Assembly (NCBI GenBank): GCA_944376905.1
Contig: CALWEA010000003.1
Span: 62,001 to 126,000 of the forward strand
DNA: 64,000 nucleotides
Source of the DNA: an uncultured Clostridia bacterium
Lineage (GTDB): Bacteria; Bacillota; Clostridia; Christensenellales; UBA1242
Reading direction: 5' to 3'
The translations under genes and the position numbers were made by a program. The notes beneath the pieces are model-generated. The model was not told where the DNA came from and searched no databases. It saw only the letters and a list, made by a program, of their open reading frames with translations. Below, in pieces: positions 6,714-15,541 of this stretch (position 1 is its first letter; the number at the start of each line of letters is the position of its first letter).

Positions 6714-7285
6714 ATAAAATTTTATAATATTTTTAAATTAGAAATGTTTTTAAATATGAAATATTATTAAATTACAAATTTTGTTAAAAATATTGTTAGA
6801 TTATAAATATTTTTTAAATTAGAAATGTTTTTAAAGTTATAATTTTTTATTTTTTTTTTTTTTTACTTACAAGATTGTATACTTTATATTTTATTTACTT
6901 AAATATTTTATTCAAAAATTAAATATTTTTTTATAATGTCTTATTATAAAATTTGTTAATTTTTTGTTTTAATATAAATAAAGATTATATTTGTTTTTTA
7001 TTTTATTTTTGTTAATATGATAATTTTTAAGATTAGTTTTTCCTTCTTTCAATAAAATATATTTTAAATAAATTTGAAGTTATTATGAAATTTTTATTAA
7101 GTTTAATTAATGAAATGGTTTTGTTTTTTTGTTAATTTATTTTTCATTTACTAATTTTTATAACTTTTATTTGTAATTTTGTTATATTATGGTATAATAT
7201 TAAATAGAAATTTATTTTACATTTACATTGATATTAATTTTTAATACAGAATTGTATAAAAAATTATTTGAATTGTGAGGAGTTT
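6714..7285. other. AT-rich spacer with a 25-nt direct repeat and a promoter
   Basis: The stretch is almost pure A/T and contains no gene I can support. A 25-nt sequence (TTTTTAAATTAGAAATG followed by TTTTTAAA) is present at 6730-6754 and again, identical, at 6811-6835. A promoter-like pair, TTGTAA (7171-7176) and TATAAT (7193-7198) at 16 bp, precedes the surface-protein gene. Confidence 0.55.
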
Positions 7286-9505
7286 ATGAAAAATTATAAG
7301 ATTGTTTATTTACCTCTAATTTTTATTTTGGGACTTTTGGTTTCTTATTTTTGTTTTGTAACTTTTAGCAAAAACAATAACTATAATGTTTTTGCTAATA
7401 GTTATATTTCTTTAAATAATGATAATTTTTATCAACAATTAAATGAAAATCCTTCAGGTTCTTTTCAATTAACCCAAGATATCATTCTTAATGATTGGAC
7501 ACCTATTAATTTTAGTGGTGTTTTAGATGGTAATGGTTATACTATTTCCACAAATAAACAACTTTTTATTAATATAAACAATTCTAAGATTTTTGATTTG
7601 GCTATTGAAACTATTGATACCATTGTTTATAACGCAAAAGATAATTTTGCTAATACTAATTTTGGAATTCTTGCTCAAAGTGCTTATAACAGTGATTTTT
7701 CAAGTATAAGTATCAATGGAAGTGTTAGCGTTTCTGCAAAATCTTCAATTGCTGTTGGGTCTCTATTTGGATTTGCTCAAAGTAGTGTTATTTCAAATTG
7801 CTATTCAAACACTAATCTTAAAGTTATTCAATCTTCTTCAGAGGCTCTTCAAACAGTTGTTGGTGGCTTAGTTGGTCAAAGTGTTGCTTGCAAGATTTAC
7901 AATTGTTATACTGTACCGCTAATTGATGAAATTATTAATGTTAATGTTTTAAATAATCTTAATCAACCTAAAACTGATTTGATAATTGGAGGTTTTATTG
8001 GTTTTGTTGAAAAATCTTCTGTTGGTTTAGTAAGTAATTGTTTTTGTGGCGGAAATATAAACTTTAACTATACGCAAGATGAATCAAATAAAAATACTTA
8101 TATTGGTAAAATATTTGGACAGGTTAGTGGTTTTTCTTCTTTGGATAGTTCTTTGTCTTATGTTTATACTTATAATTCTTCAAATTTTGATTTTATTGGC
8201 AAAACAAATAATGTTGTTTTTAATTGTTTTCAACAAAAGGACATTGCATTATTTGGTGAACGCTCTAATTTTGAAACATACAATAATGAAAATTTACAAT
8301 GGAATGTTATTTATCAATGGAATTTAACAGATATTTGGACTAAAAACAATAATTCATCTTTTTTGGTTTTACAAGTGTTTGAATTCTTTACAATCAATCT
8401 AGACCAAACTTTAAATGATGAGGGTATTTCTTCATCTTTATTGATTTTGCAAAATGAACAATATATCCAAACCAATGAACTTAAATTTAAGTATGGAGAA
8501 AAACTTCGTATTAGTTTGGCAATAACTCCTGAATTTAGTAACTATAAAATTGTTCAATCTTTAATTAAAACTGATAGCAATGATTCTTTGATTTTAAATT
8601 ATCAAAATAATAGAAATTCTGCTTATTTTGATTTCATTGTCAATGCACAAACTGCTGGTTTATATTATGCAACTGCGGAAAGTATTGAATATTCTCTTAT
8701 TGTTAAAACAGAAAATATTGAACATGGATTTGTTAAATATGGGACTTCTAGTACTAATCAAGAAAAGATAACCTATTCTGTTGTGTACGGCGGGGAATAT
8801 ACTTTTGTTGCTGATCCTATTGATAGTTCCTTTGCTTTTGGTGGATGGTATTGGGTTGACTATAAAGATGACGGTTCTTTTGAAACTATTTTAGCAACTA
8901 GAGGGGAAGTGGACAGTGGGCTTTTGGCTAACCGTTCTATAACCATTGCATTTGGTGAACAGGGAACTTCTGCAAGTGTTACTTATTTGGGCTTGGGCGA
9001 AGGATTTAATATTCCTTATCAAGTTGGACAAGACGGAAAAGTAACTTTTACAATTCAGGCTGGTTTTACTCAAAATGTTGCTAATTTAAAAATTATTTCT
9101 AATTTAGACGCTGATGCTTTTAATTTATATGTTGGTGGTGTATTGGTTAGTAATATTGTTGATTTTATAAACCTATATGACAGTAGTATTCAAATAGGAA
9201 GACCAATTTTAATAAGTGTTGAAATGAAAGAGGGATACATTTTTGATGGGTGGAGTGCTTCAAGTGGATTATCTCTTGATGATAAACTCGCTGAGGGGGA
9301 AAGTTCAAAATCAACTTCTATAAATTTAACAATTAATAATGATTTTGTTTTAGAAGTTTCCGCTCATGCCGAAGTTGACCCTGTTACAAGTCTTTTGTGG
9401 TTATGGATTTTACTTGGTTGCTTGGGTGCAGGAGGACTCATTACACTTATTGTTATTTTTAGTGTTAGGGCTAAAAGACGCAGAAGTTTTATAAATAATT
9501 ATTAA
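7286..9505 (+). CDS. Large anchored cell-surface protein (GLUG/InlB-like repeats)
   Basis: The 739-residue protein begins with a signal-anchor segment (about residues 8-26). It continues with repeats of the GLUG type (VGGLVGQSVACKIYNCYTV and IGGFIGFVEKSSVGLVSNCF are examples) and beta-rich modules with FGGWYW and FDGWS signatures that recall InlB/Listeria-Bacteroides repeats. A C-terminal transmembrane helix (LLWLWILLGCLGAGGLITLI) followed by AKRRR would hold it in the membrane with the repeats outside; no LPXTG motif is visible. The ATG at 7286 follows GAGGAG. It lies between terL and the portal genes on its own promoter, so it is either a lysogenic-conversion (moron-like) gene or an unrelated insertion. 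Confidence 0.7.
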   Translation: MKNYKIVYLPLIFILGLLVSYFCFVTFSKNNNYNVFANSYISLNNDNFYQQLNENPSGSFQLTQDIILNDWTPINFSGVLDGNGYTISTNKQLFININNSKIFDLAIETIDTIVYNAKDNFANTNFGILAQSAYNSDFSSISINGSVSVSAKSSIAVGSLFGFAQSSVISNCYSNTNLKVIQSSSEALQTVVGGLVGQSVACKIYNCYTVPLIDEIINVNVLNNLNQPKTDLIIGGFIGFVEKSSVGLVSNCFCGGNINFNYTQDESNKNTYIGKIFGQVSGFSSLDSSLSYVYTYNSSNFDFIGKTNNVVFNCFQQKDIALFGERSNFETYNNENLQWNVIYQWNLTDIWTKNNNSSFLVLQVFEFFTINLDQTLNDEGISSSLLILQNEQYIQTNELKFKYGEKLRISLAITPEFSNYKIVQSLIKTDSNDSLILNYQNNRNSAYFDFIVNAQTAGLYYATAESIEYSLIVKTENIEHGFVKYGTSSTNQEKITYSVVYGGEYTFVADPIDSSFAFGGWYWVDYKDDGSFETILATRGEVDSGLLANRSITIAFGEQGTSASVTYLGLGEGFNIPYQVGQDGKVTFTIQAGFTQNVANLKIISNLDADAFNLYVGGVLVSNIVDFINLYDSSIQIGRPILISVEMKEGYIFDGWSASSGLSLDDKLAEGESSKSTSINLTINNDFVLEVSAHAEVDPVTSLLWLWILLGCLGAGGLITLIVIFSVRAKRRRSFINNY

Positions 9506-9823
9506 AAAAACAAAATAAATTTTATATTCAAAACATTTAAATTATTTTAATTAAAAATATTATATATAAATTAAAAAAGTTATTTAAATCAATTAAAAAT
9601 ATAAAAGTTTTATAATTTAAAAATAAAAAAAATAATAAAGATTTCAACAAAATAAAAATTTAAATAAAAGCAATATTAAATAATAATTTTGTTATATAAA
9701 ATTAATATTTTTTATGTTTAAAAATTAGTATTTTATATTAATAAACTTACATTGAAAAATATTAAAATTATAAAAAATTAAAATTATATTTTTAATTATT
9801 AAAATATTTATTATAAAAATTAT

Positions 9824-9838
9824 TGACTGAAAATATTG
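9824..9838. repeat. TGACTGAAAATATTG motif, copy 2
   Basis: The bases are identical to 3112-3126. In this copy the motif runs into the -35 region of the promoter for the packaging genes, which makes an activator-binding role plausible. Confidence 0.45.
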
Positions 9839-9863
9839 ATTTACTTAAATTTGTTGATATAAT
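9836..9863 (+). promoter_or_regulatory. Promoter for the head genes
   Basis: TTGATT (9836-9841) and a perfect TATAAT (9858-9863) are spaced by 16 bp. Transcription would start about 25 bp before the hairpin at 9897. Confidence 0.55.
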
Positions 9864-9896
9864 ACTTTTGGATAAAAATTTTATCTATTTTAATTC

Positions 9897-9930
9897 AACT
9901 CGCAAGACAATTTGTCTGGCGAGTTTTTTA
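9897..9930 (+). terminator. Leader terminator/attenuator before the TerS-like gene
   Basis: AACTCGC-A-AGACA (9897-9909) pairs with TGTCT-G-GCGAGTT (9913-9925) around a tiny loop, with one A-G mismatch, and is followed by a T run. It lies between the promoter and the first gene of the head operon, so it should stop most transcripts unless antitermination occurs. Confidence 0.65.
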
Positions 9931-9953
9931 ATACGAATCTTTAAGGATATGTT

Positions 9954-10253
9954 ATGAAAAATTTAAAATCACAGGAGAAAAAAATAAAAAACGCCTTAAT
10001 CAAAAAGGCAACAGGATATGATGCTGATGAAATTATGGAGGAATATTCTGTTAATGAAGATGGAATACAACATCTTTCTAAACGCAGAGTTTCAAAAAAG
10101 CATTTTGCACCTGATATTTCTGCGATTAAACTGTTTTTAAGTTATTGGAATGAACATTCTTTAAATGAATTGGAGAAAATGAGTGATGAAGAACTTATTG
10201 AAGAGCGTAATAAACTTATAAAATTATTGGAAGAAAAAACAATTAAAAAATAG
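9954..10253 (+). CDS. Terminase small subunit-like protein
   Basis: A 99-residue charged protein. The stretch ALIKKATGYDADEIMEEY followed by VSKKHFAPDISAIKLFLSYW matches the segment found near the C-terminus of many phage small terminase subunits (an AL-x-K-A-x-GY motif, then a PD-x-SAI-x-x-L motif). The N-terminal HTH part common in full TerS proteins is missing, so it is either a short family form or a truncated one. The start follows AAGGA. It lies 120 bp before the portal gene. TerS normally binds the packaging start site and feeds DNA to TerL. Confidence 0.5.
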   Translation: MKNLKSQEKKIKNALIKKATGYDADEIMEEYSVNEDGIQHLSKRRVSKKHFAPDISAIKLFLSYWNEHSLNELEKMSDEELIEERNKLIKLLEEKTIKK

Positions 10254-10373
10254 TTGTATTGTTTTTAGTTGTAATTGATTAATTAATTTAAGTTTGTAAA
10301 ATTCTTTTTATGTTTTCATTTGTTTTTTATGTATTAATAAAAATATTTTTTTTATATTTATAGGAGATTAATA

Positions 10374-12227
10374 ATGAATAATAAAAATAATCAAATTAGT
10401 GAAGAAGAATTGGCGGAAAAATTATTAATAGAAGATGTTTGTGCTGATTTTGAAAAGCGTCAAACTCAAAGACGCAGTTTTGAAACTCAATGGGCGTTAA
10501 ACATGAATTTTTTAATAGGAAATCAATTTTGTAATGTTTCACCAGCAGGTGAATTATCAACAATAGAAAAACATTATAATTGGCAACATCATGATGTTTA
10601 TAATCATATTGCACCTATTATTGAAAGAAGATTATCTAAACTCCAAAGAGTTAGACCTGTTATTAATGTTTTTCCTGCTTCTGGTGATGATAGAGATGTT
10701 AAAACTGCCAAAGTTACTAAAAAAATCATTAATTCTGTTTATAATAAAAATGATATGACAAAAACTATTGCGGAAGTAACACAATGGAGTGAGATTTGTG
10801 GAACAGGTTTTTACAAAATTATTTGGAATAGTGGAAAGGGTATGAAAGTTGCTAAAACAGAGTTTGGGAAAGAGGTAAAATCTGGTGATGTTGACATTAT
10901 TCCTATTTCTCCTTTTGAAATTTTTCCAGAAAGTTCTTCAATTACAGACATTTCAAATTCTCGTAGTTTAATTCATGCAAGGGCTTATCATGTTGATGAA
11001 ATTAAAAATCAGTGGGGCGTTGATATAAAGGGATGTGATGTTAATGTTTTTACTTTAGATAAATGTTTTACATTGGGATATGTTGAAAAATCTGCTAGCA
11101 TACAAAGTACTCGTTCCAATTATGCTATTGTTATTGAGCGTTATGAGGCGCCTAGTATTAAATTTCCTAATGGGCGTTTAGTTATTGTTTGTGAGGATAA
11201 ACTCCTTTTTGTTGGAGAACTTCCTTATATTAATGGAACTGATGGCTCTCGGGTTTTTCCTTTTGTTCGCCAGGTTTCATTATCTCAACCTGGTTGTTTT
11301 TGGGGGTTGAGTATTATCCAACGCCTTATTCCTTTACAAAGAACTTTTAATGCAATTAAAAATCGTAAACATGAATTTTTGAACAGGTTATCAATGGGAG
11401 TTTTAACTGTTGAAGATGGGTCTGTTGATTTAGATGAACTTGAAGATGAAGGATTAAAGCCTGGTAAAGTTTTAGTTTATAGAAATGGTGCGAATCCTCC
11501 TAAATATATGCAAAATGATTCTATTCCGTTTAATTTTACAACAGAAGAAGAAGCAATTTTAGAAGAATTTGCTAGTTTAAGTGGAGTGTCTGATTTTTCA
11601 AGCAACAATTATTTAACTAAAAATTTAAGTGGTGTTGCTCTTGAATTGTTGATAGAACAAGATGAAAGTAAAATTGTTACAACTTCTGAAAGTATTAAAG
11701 ATGCAATTAAAGAAATTGCTAAACAAACTTTAAGATTATATAAGCAATTTGTTAAAATACCAAAATTAACAAAAATTATTGGTGATAATGGTGAAATGGA
11801 GATTTTTTATTTCACTTCAAGTGATATTACAACTGATGACATTGTTTTTGAAACAAAAGATGAAGCAGGAGAAACTTTTAGTCAGCGTCGTAATATGGTT
11901 TTTGAACTGTTAAATGCTGGCTTATTTTCTGATGAGAATGGCAAAATTTCTAATAGAATGAAAACCAAGATTTTAGATATGATTGGTTTTGGGGTTTGGG
12001 AAAACACTCAAGATTTAGAAGAATTACATATTGCAAGAGCAGGTAAGGAAAACTTAATGTTTTTAAATCTTCAATCATCAAATATTTTGCCAATTGATGA
12101 CCATAAAATTCATATTAATGAACATACAGCATTTGTTTTAGGCGGAGAAATTGAAAATCTCTCAGAAAAAGATGCTATAATCCAAAATTTATTAAAACAT
12201 ATAGAAGAACATAAAAAGAGAATTTAA
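10374..12227 (+). CDS. Phage portal protein (P22-like)
   Basis: The portal forms a dodecameric ring at one capsid vertex, through which TerL pumps DNA. The 617-residue protein resembles the long podovirus/P22-type portals: an N-terminal helical start with RRSFETQWALNMNFLIGNQF, a HDVYNHIAPIIERRLSKLQR segment, VCEDKLLFVGELPYINGTDG in the clip/wing region and a long C-terminal helix (ESIKDAIKEIAKQTLRLYKQ). GGAGATT precedes the ATG. The gene appears undamaged. The scaffold gene starts 55 bp downstream. Confidence 0.85.
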   Translation: MNNKNNQISEEELAEKLLIEDVCADFEKRQTQRRSFETQWALNMNFLIGNQFCNVSPAGELSTIEKHYNWQHHDVYNHIAPIIERRLSKLQRVRPVINVFPASGDDRDVKTAKVTKKIINSVYNKNDMTKTIAEVTQWSEICGTGFYKIIWNSGKGMKVAKTEFGKEVKSGDVDIIPISPFEIFPESSSITDISNSRSLIHARAYHVDEIKNQWGVDIKGCDVNVFTLDKCFTLGYVEKSASIQSTRSNYAIVIERYEAPSIKFPNGRLVIVCEDKLLFVGELPYINGTDGSRVFPFVRQVSLSQPGCFWGLSIIQRLIPLQRTFNAIKNRKHEFLNRLSMGVLTVEDGSVDLDELEDEGLKPGKVLVYRNGANPPKYMQNDSIPFNFTTEEEAILEEFASLSGVSDFSSNNYLTKNLSGVALELLIEQDESKIVTTSESIKDAIKEIAKQTLRLYKQFVKIPKLTKIIGDNGEMEIFYFTSSDITTDDIVFETKDEAGETFSQRRNMVFELLNAGLFSDENGKISNRMKTKILDMIGFGVWENTQDLEELHIARAGKENLMFLNLQSSNILPIDDHKIHINEHTAFVLGGEIENLSEKDAIIQNLLKHIEEHKKRI

Positions 12228-12282
12228 TCTTAAAAATCTTTTTATTTTTTTTAAAAATTTTATCAATATAAGGAGTTATTAA

Positions 12283-13548
12283 ATGAAAAATAAAAGTATT
12301 AGGGAACAACCTTTTGGGCAAATTTCGCAAACTGTTAATACAGAGGGTGAGAAGGAAAACTTTTTAGAATTCCAAGATTTAGAAATTGGCGATAATTTGA
12401 AAAAAGGCTCCCTAGGAAAATTTAAAAACACTGAAGCTTTACTTTCTGCCTATAACAATTTGCAGGCGGAATTTACTCGCAAGTGTCAAAAATTAAAACT
12501 ATTAGAAAATCAAATTAATTCAAATCTAATAGATAATGACCAAGATGTGCAAAATCAAAATTTGGTTAATGAAAGTGCTCAAAATATTATTGATGATAAA
12601 ATACAATTAAAAAATAACGATGAGGAAGTTAAACCAATTATTTTTAATATTGATTCTTCTAAAATTATTAATAAATCTTCAAAACCTATTTTAAATTCTG
12701 ATAATGAAAATAATAATGAAGATGTTGAAAGCAAAAATTCAATTGCTATGCAGTTTCTTGATGAAAATAAATTTAAATCATTTACTTGTAAAGATAATAA
12801 TTGTGATAACTTGGCTCAAAAACAAAAAATTGAAAAAGGGAATACCGTAGCATCATGTTCTTTGAATAATGATTTTGATATTCAAAATACTTTTGATGAT
12901 GTTTTAACCACAGATAGTCAGTTAACCAATTGTTTAAACGATAAATCTCAAAAAAGTTATATTCAAGAGACTTTATCTCCTAATAGTATTAATAATGCTA
13001 TTAATATTCAAAATAATCAAGATAAAAATGATTTTAGTACGGTTGTTGATGATGCAAACGAAAATGGTGAAAGTAATTTAGATTATGTAAATCAAGAACA
13101 AACTACATCTCAAAAAATAAATGATGAAGAACCGCAAATTTATAGTTCATATAATCAAGAACTGCAAGACAATTTAAACGATAATTTTCAAGAAAAAAAC
13201 AATATTAATAACTTCAATAAAAGAAATGATAGTTTAAGCGATTTAAGTCATAATACTTCAAAAAGCAATCCATACTTTAATTTGTTTGATGAAAATAAAA
13301 ATATTGGCGAATTAGACAAGCAACATTATGAAAATCTTTTTAAAGATAAACAATTTTTAGAAAAATTTATTCAATCAAATAAAAGTATTCGAGATTCTAT
13401 TGTTATTTCTTATCTAGAAGAAATTATGAAAACTAACTCTCCAAAAGTTATTGGAGAAACAATTTCAAGTGGAATTGTTCTTGGTAAACCTCCTCGTCCA
13501 CAAAATTTAGATGAGGCAAAAGATATTGTTACTCAAATTTTTTCATAA
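12283..13548 (+). CDS. Phage capsid scaffolding protein
   Basis: Scaffolding proteins direct coat assembly and leave the procapsid. The 421-residue protein has the typical N-terminal signature GKFKNTEALLSAYNNLQAEF followed by a coiled-coil (TRKCQKLKLLENQ), and a conserved C-terminal end (GKPPRPQNLDEAKDIV) of the kind that binds coat protein. Between them are about 230 residues of Asn/Asp/Gln-rich low-complexity sequence, which is unusually long and probably disordered. Its location between portal and major capsid genes supports the assignment. Confidence 0.8.
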   Translation: MKNKSIREQPFGQISQTVNTEGEKENFLEFQDLEIGDNLKKGSLGKFKNTEALLSAYNNLQAEFTRKCQKLKLLENQINSNLIDNDQDVQNQNLVNESAQNIIDDKIQLKNNDEEVKPIIFNIDSSKIINKSSKPILNSDNENNNEDVESKNSIAMQFLDENKFKSFTCKDNNCDNLAQKQKIEKGNTVASCSLNNDFDIQNTFDDVLTTDSQLTNCLNDKSQKSYIQETLSPNSINNAINIQNNQDKNDFSTVVDDANENGESNLDYVNQEQTTSQKINDEEPQIYSSYNQELQDNLNDNFQEKNNINNFNKRNDSLSDLSHNTSKSNPYFNLFDENKNIGELDKQHYENLFKDKQFLEKFIQSNKSIRDSIVISYLEEIMKTNSPKVIGETISSGIVLGKPPRPQNLDEAKDIVTQIFS

Positions 13549-13628
13549 TACTAATAAATAAAAGATATTTAGATATTTATCTAATTAATTCTTAAAACTT
13601 AAAATTTTAAAATAAAAGGAATATTATA

Positions 13629-14849
13629 ATGGCAGTTACTTTACAAAATGCAGAATCTGCATTAAAAAGCGTTTATCTTGGTGTTGTTGCAAATCAGTTA
13701 AACGTTAAGGCTAATCCTTTACTTTCTAGCATTAAACAATCTAGTTCTAATGTTTGGGGAAAGGAAATAATAAAACTTGCACCATTTGGAATTAATGGTG
13801 GTATTGGTGCTGGAAGTGAAGATGGACTTTTACCTATGGCAGGAAGCAATAAATATGTTCAATTTAAAAGTTCTTTAAAAAATTTATTTGGAAAAATTGA
13901 AATTTCAGATAAAGCAATTCGTGCGTCAGAAAATAATGCTGGTGCATTTGTTAATCTTCTTAATGATGAAATGGAAGGTCTTATTAAAGCAAGTTCCTTT
14001 AATCTTGGCAGAATGTTGTATGGTGATGGAAGTGGTTTACTTACAACAACTTCATCTGCTATAACAACTTCAGGAACTACAACCTTTTTAACAGTTAATG
14101 ATACTCGTAATCTTATAGAAGGTATGATTATTGATGTTTATTCTTCAGGAACTAAAAATTTAGATTATAGTGGTCGAAGAATAACATTTATTGATAGAGA
14201 AAATAAAAAAGTTTATTTAGATTTACCTACTGATAACAACAAGGCATTAGCTCAAAATGCTGAACTTTATGTTCAAGGCTCAAAAGGCTATGAAATAACT
14301 GGCTTGGAGGCAATTTTTGGGACAGGTAATCTTTATGGGCTTAACAGAACAGAACATCAATGGTTAAAACCTTATATCTCTAATCCTGGATCTGCTGTTG
14401 AAATTAGTGACATTCTTCTTCAAAAAACTATTGATGCTCTTGAAGACAAGGCAGGTAGTGAAATTAATTTTATTGCTTGTTCTCGTGATGTTAGACGTGC
14501 TTATCAAGAATATTTAACATATTATAAAAGAAATGTTGATGTTACAGAACTTGCAGGCGGACAAAAAGCTATTACTTTTAATGGAATACCATTGGTTGCT
14601 GATAGATTTATTGCTGATGGAACTTTATATATGCTTAATACAAATGATTTTACATTACATCAACTTTGCGATTGGAATTGGCTTGAAAATGAAGATGGTA
14701 AAATTTTGCGTCAAAATGGAACTTATCCAACTTATAGTGCGACGTTGGTTAAATACGCAGATTTAATTTGTGATAGACCTATCGCTCAAGCTAAATTGAC
14801 AAATATTAGTTCAAGTGTTACTAATCCTTTTGCAAGTGTTACAGAATAA
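13629..14849 (+). CDS. Major capsid protein (HK97-fold, P22-like)
   Basis: The 406-residue protein is the head shell subunit. The early region (AESALKSVYLGVVANQLN, FKSSLKNLFGKIEISDKAI) and the internal insert between about residues 140 and 200 (GTTTFLTVNDTRNLIEGMII) match the pattern of N4/P22-type capsid proteins. The C-terminal portion includes IPLVADRFIADGTLYMLNTN, common at the end of HK97-fold coats. No N-terminal protease-cleaved domain or Prp-like site is evident. A 15-bp hairpin 70 bp after the stop probably terminates much of the transcript. Confidence 0.88.
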   Translation: MAVTLQNAESALKSVYLGVVANQLNVKANPLLSSIKQSSSNVWGKEIIKLAPFGINGGIGAGSEDGLLPMAGSNKYVQFKSSLKNLFGKIEISDKAIRASENNAGAFVNLLNDEMEGLIKASSFNLGRMLYGDGSGLLTTTSSAITTSGTTTFLTVNDTRNLIEGMIIDVYSSGTKNLDYSGRRITFIDRENKKVYLDLPTDNNKALAQNAELYVQGSKGYEITGLEAIFGTGNLYGLNRTEHQWLKPYISNPGSAVEISDILLQKTIDALEDKAGSEINFIACSRDVRRAYQEYLTYYKRNVDVTELAGGQKAITFNGIPLVADRFIADGTLYMLNTNDFTLHQLCDWNWLENEDGKILRQNGTYPTYSATLVKYADLICDRPIAQAKLTNISSSVTNPFASVTE

Positions 14850-15220
14850 TTTATTATTTTCTTATATTATTTTGTATTATTTTTAATGTTTGTTATAAAT
14901 AGTTTTTTTCTTATTTTATAAATATATATTTAGATTAATATCTAAATATATATTTTTTAATTTAATTTTTCTTAATATTTGTTTTAATTTAAATTAATTT
15001 AATTTTTAATAATTTTTTATAAATTTTTATATTTTTTTATAATTTTTAAGTTATTATATTTAAATTTAATTACTTCTTTATTTTAATTGTTTCTTTATTT
15101 TAATTATTTTATTTAATTATTTTTTATATATAATTTAATATTTATTATAAAAATTTTTAATAATTATTAAACATCTTAAAAAAAGAACTATTTGAACAAA
15201 CAGAATTAAAAGGTTAAAAA
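14850..15220. other. AT-rich spacer in the head operon
   Basis: Apart from the hairpin at 14921-14956, this 371-bp stretch is low-complexity A/T with no gene I can support. Confidence 0.5.
14921..14956 (+). terminator. Hairpin terminator after the capsid gene
   Basis: A perfect 15-bp stem (14921-14935 with 14940-14954) around TAAT is followed by a T run. It would limit expression of the connector genes relative to the coat gene. Confidence 0.7.
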
Positions 15221-15541
15221 ATGATTATTAAAATAGAAACAGATGTTTATTTTATTGCTCAACGATTGCGTGGAATTGATAATAATTATTTTGTCGTTTA
15301 TAACACAAAAACAAAAAAATATGAAATTCATTATTCTGGACAGATTGGGGGTAGTTTTTGTTTAAGTCTTCCTTATGATGTCTTAGATGAGAGAGCAATT
15401 GAAATGGTTTATAAGACAAAAATAGAAAATGCAAAAAATCTTTTTAATGAAATTGAAAAAGATAATCAATTAAAAATTAAAAAACAACAAAATCAAACTG
15501 TTGAAAATTTTAAAACTTTATTAAAGGAGGGTGTTTTATGA
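15221..15541 (+). CDS. Small conserved phage head-region protein
   Basis: A 106-residue protein with no named function known to me. It begins with a compact beta-rich section (TDVYFIAQRLRGIDNNYFVV, then YNTKTKKYEIHYSGQIGGSF) and ends in a charged coiled-coil. Proteins of this type occur beside capsid and connector genes in clostridial podoviruses. The stop overlaps the next start (ATGA at 15538), so translation is coupled. It may be a head-completion or capsid-decoration protein. Confidence 0.55.
   Translation: MIIKIETDVYFIAQRLRGIDNNYFVVYNTKTKKYEIHYSGQIGGSFCLSLPYDVLDERAIEMVYKTKIENAKNLFNEIEKDNQLKIKKQQNQTVENFKTLLKEGVL

Larger units (their letters stand above)
9506..9953. other. AT-rich spacer ending in a promoter-hairpin control unit
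   Basis: The first 300 bp are low-complexity A/T with nothing recognisable. The last 130 bp hold the second TGACTGAAAATATTG motif (9824-9838), a promoter (9836-9863) and a terminator-like hairpin (9897-9930) before the TerS-like gene. Confidence 0.6.

Noticed and set aside
8079-8327. Additional open frames inside longer genes, such as 8079-8327, 6307-6498 and 35372-36034 (reverse).
   Set aside because: They lie inside well-supported genes on other frames, lack ribosome binding sites and have compositions expected of shadow frames.
13629-13700. A Prp-type cleavage motif at the N-terminus of the capsid protein, as in some staphylococcal phages.
   Set aside because: The capsid N-terminus (MAVTLQNAESALKSVYLG) has no FINLQLFA-like motif.
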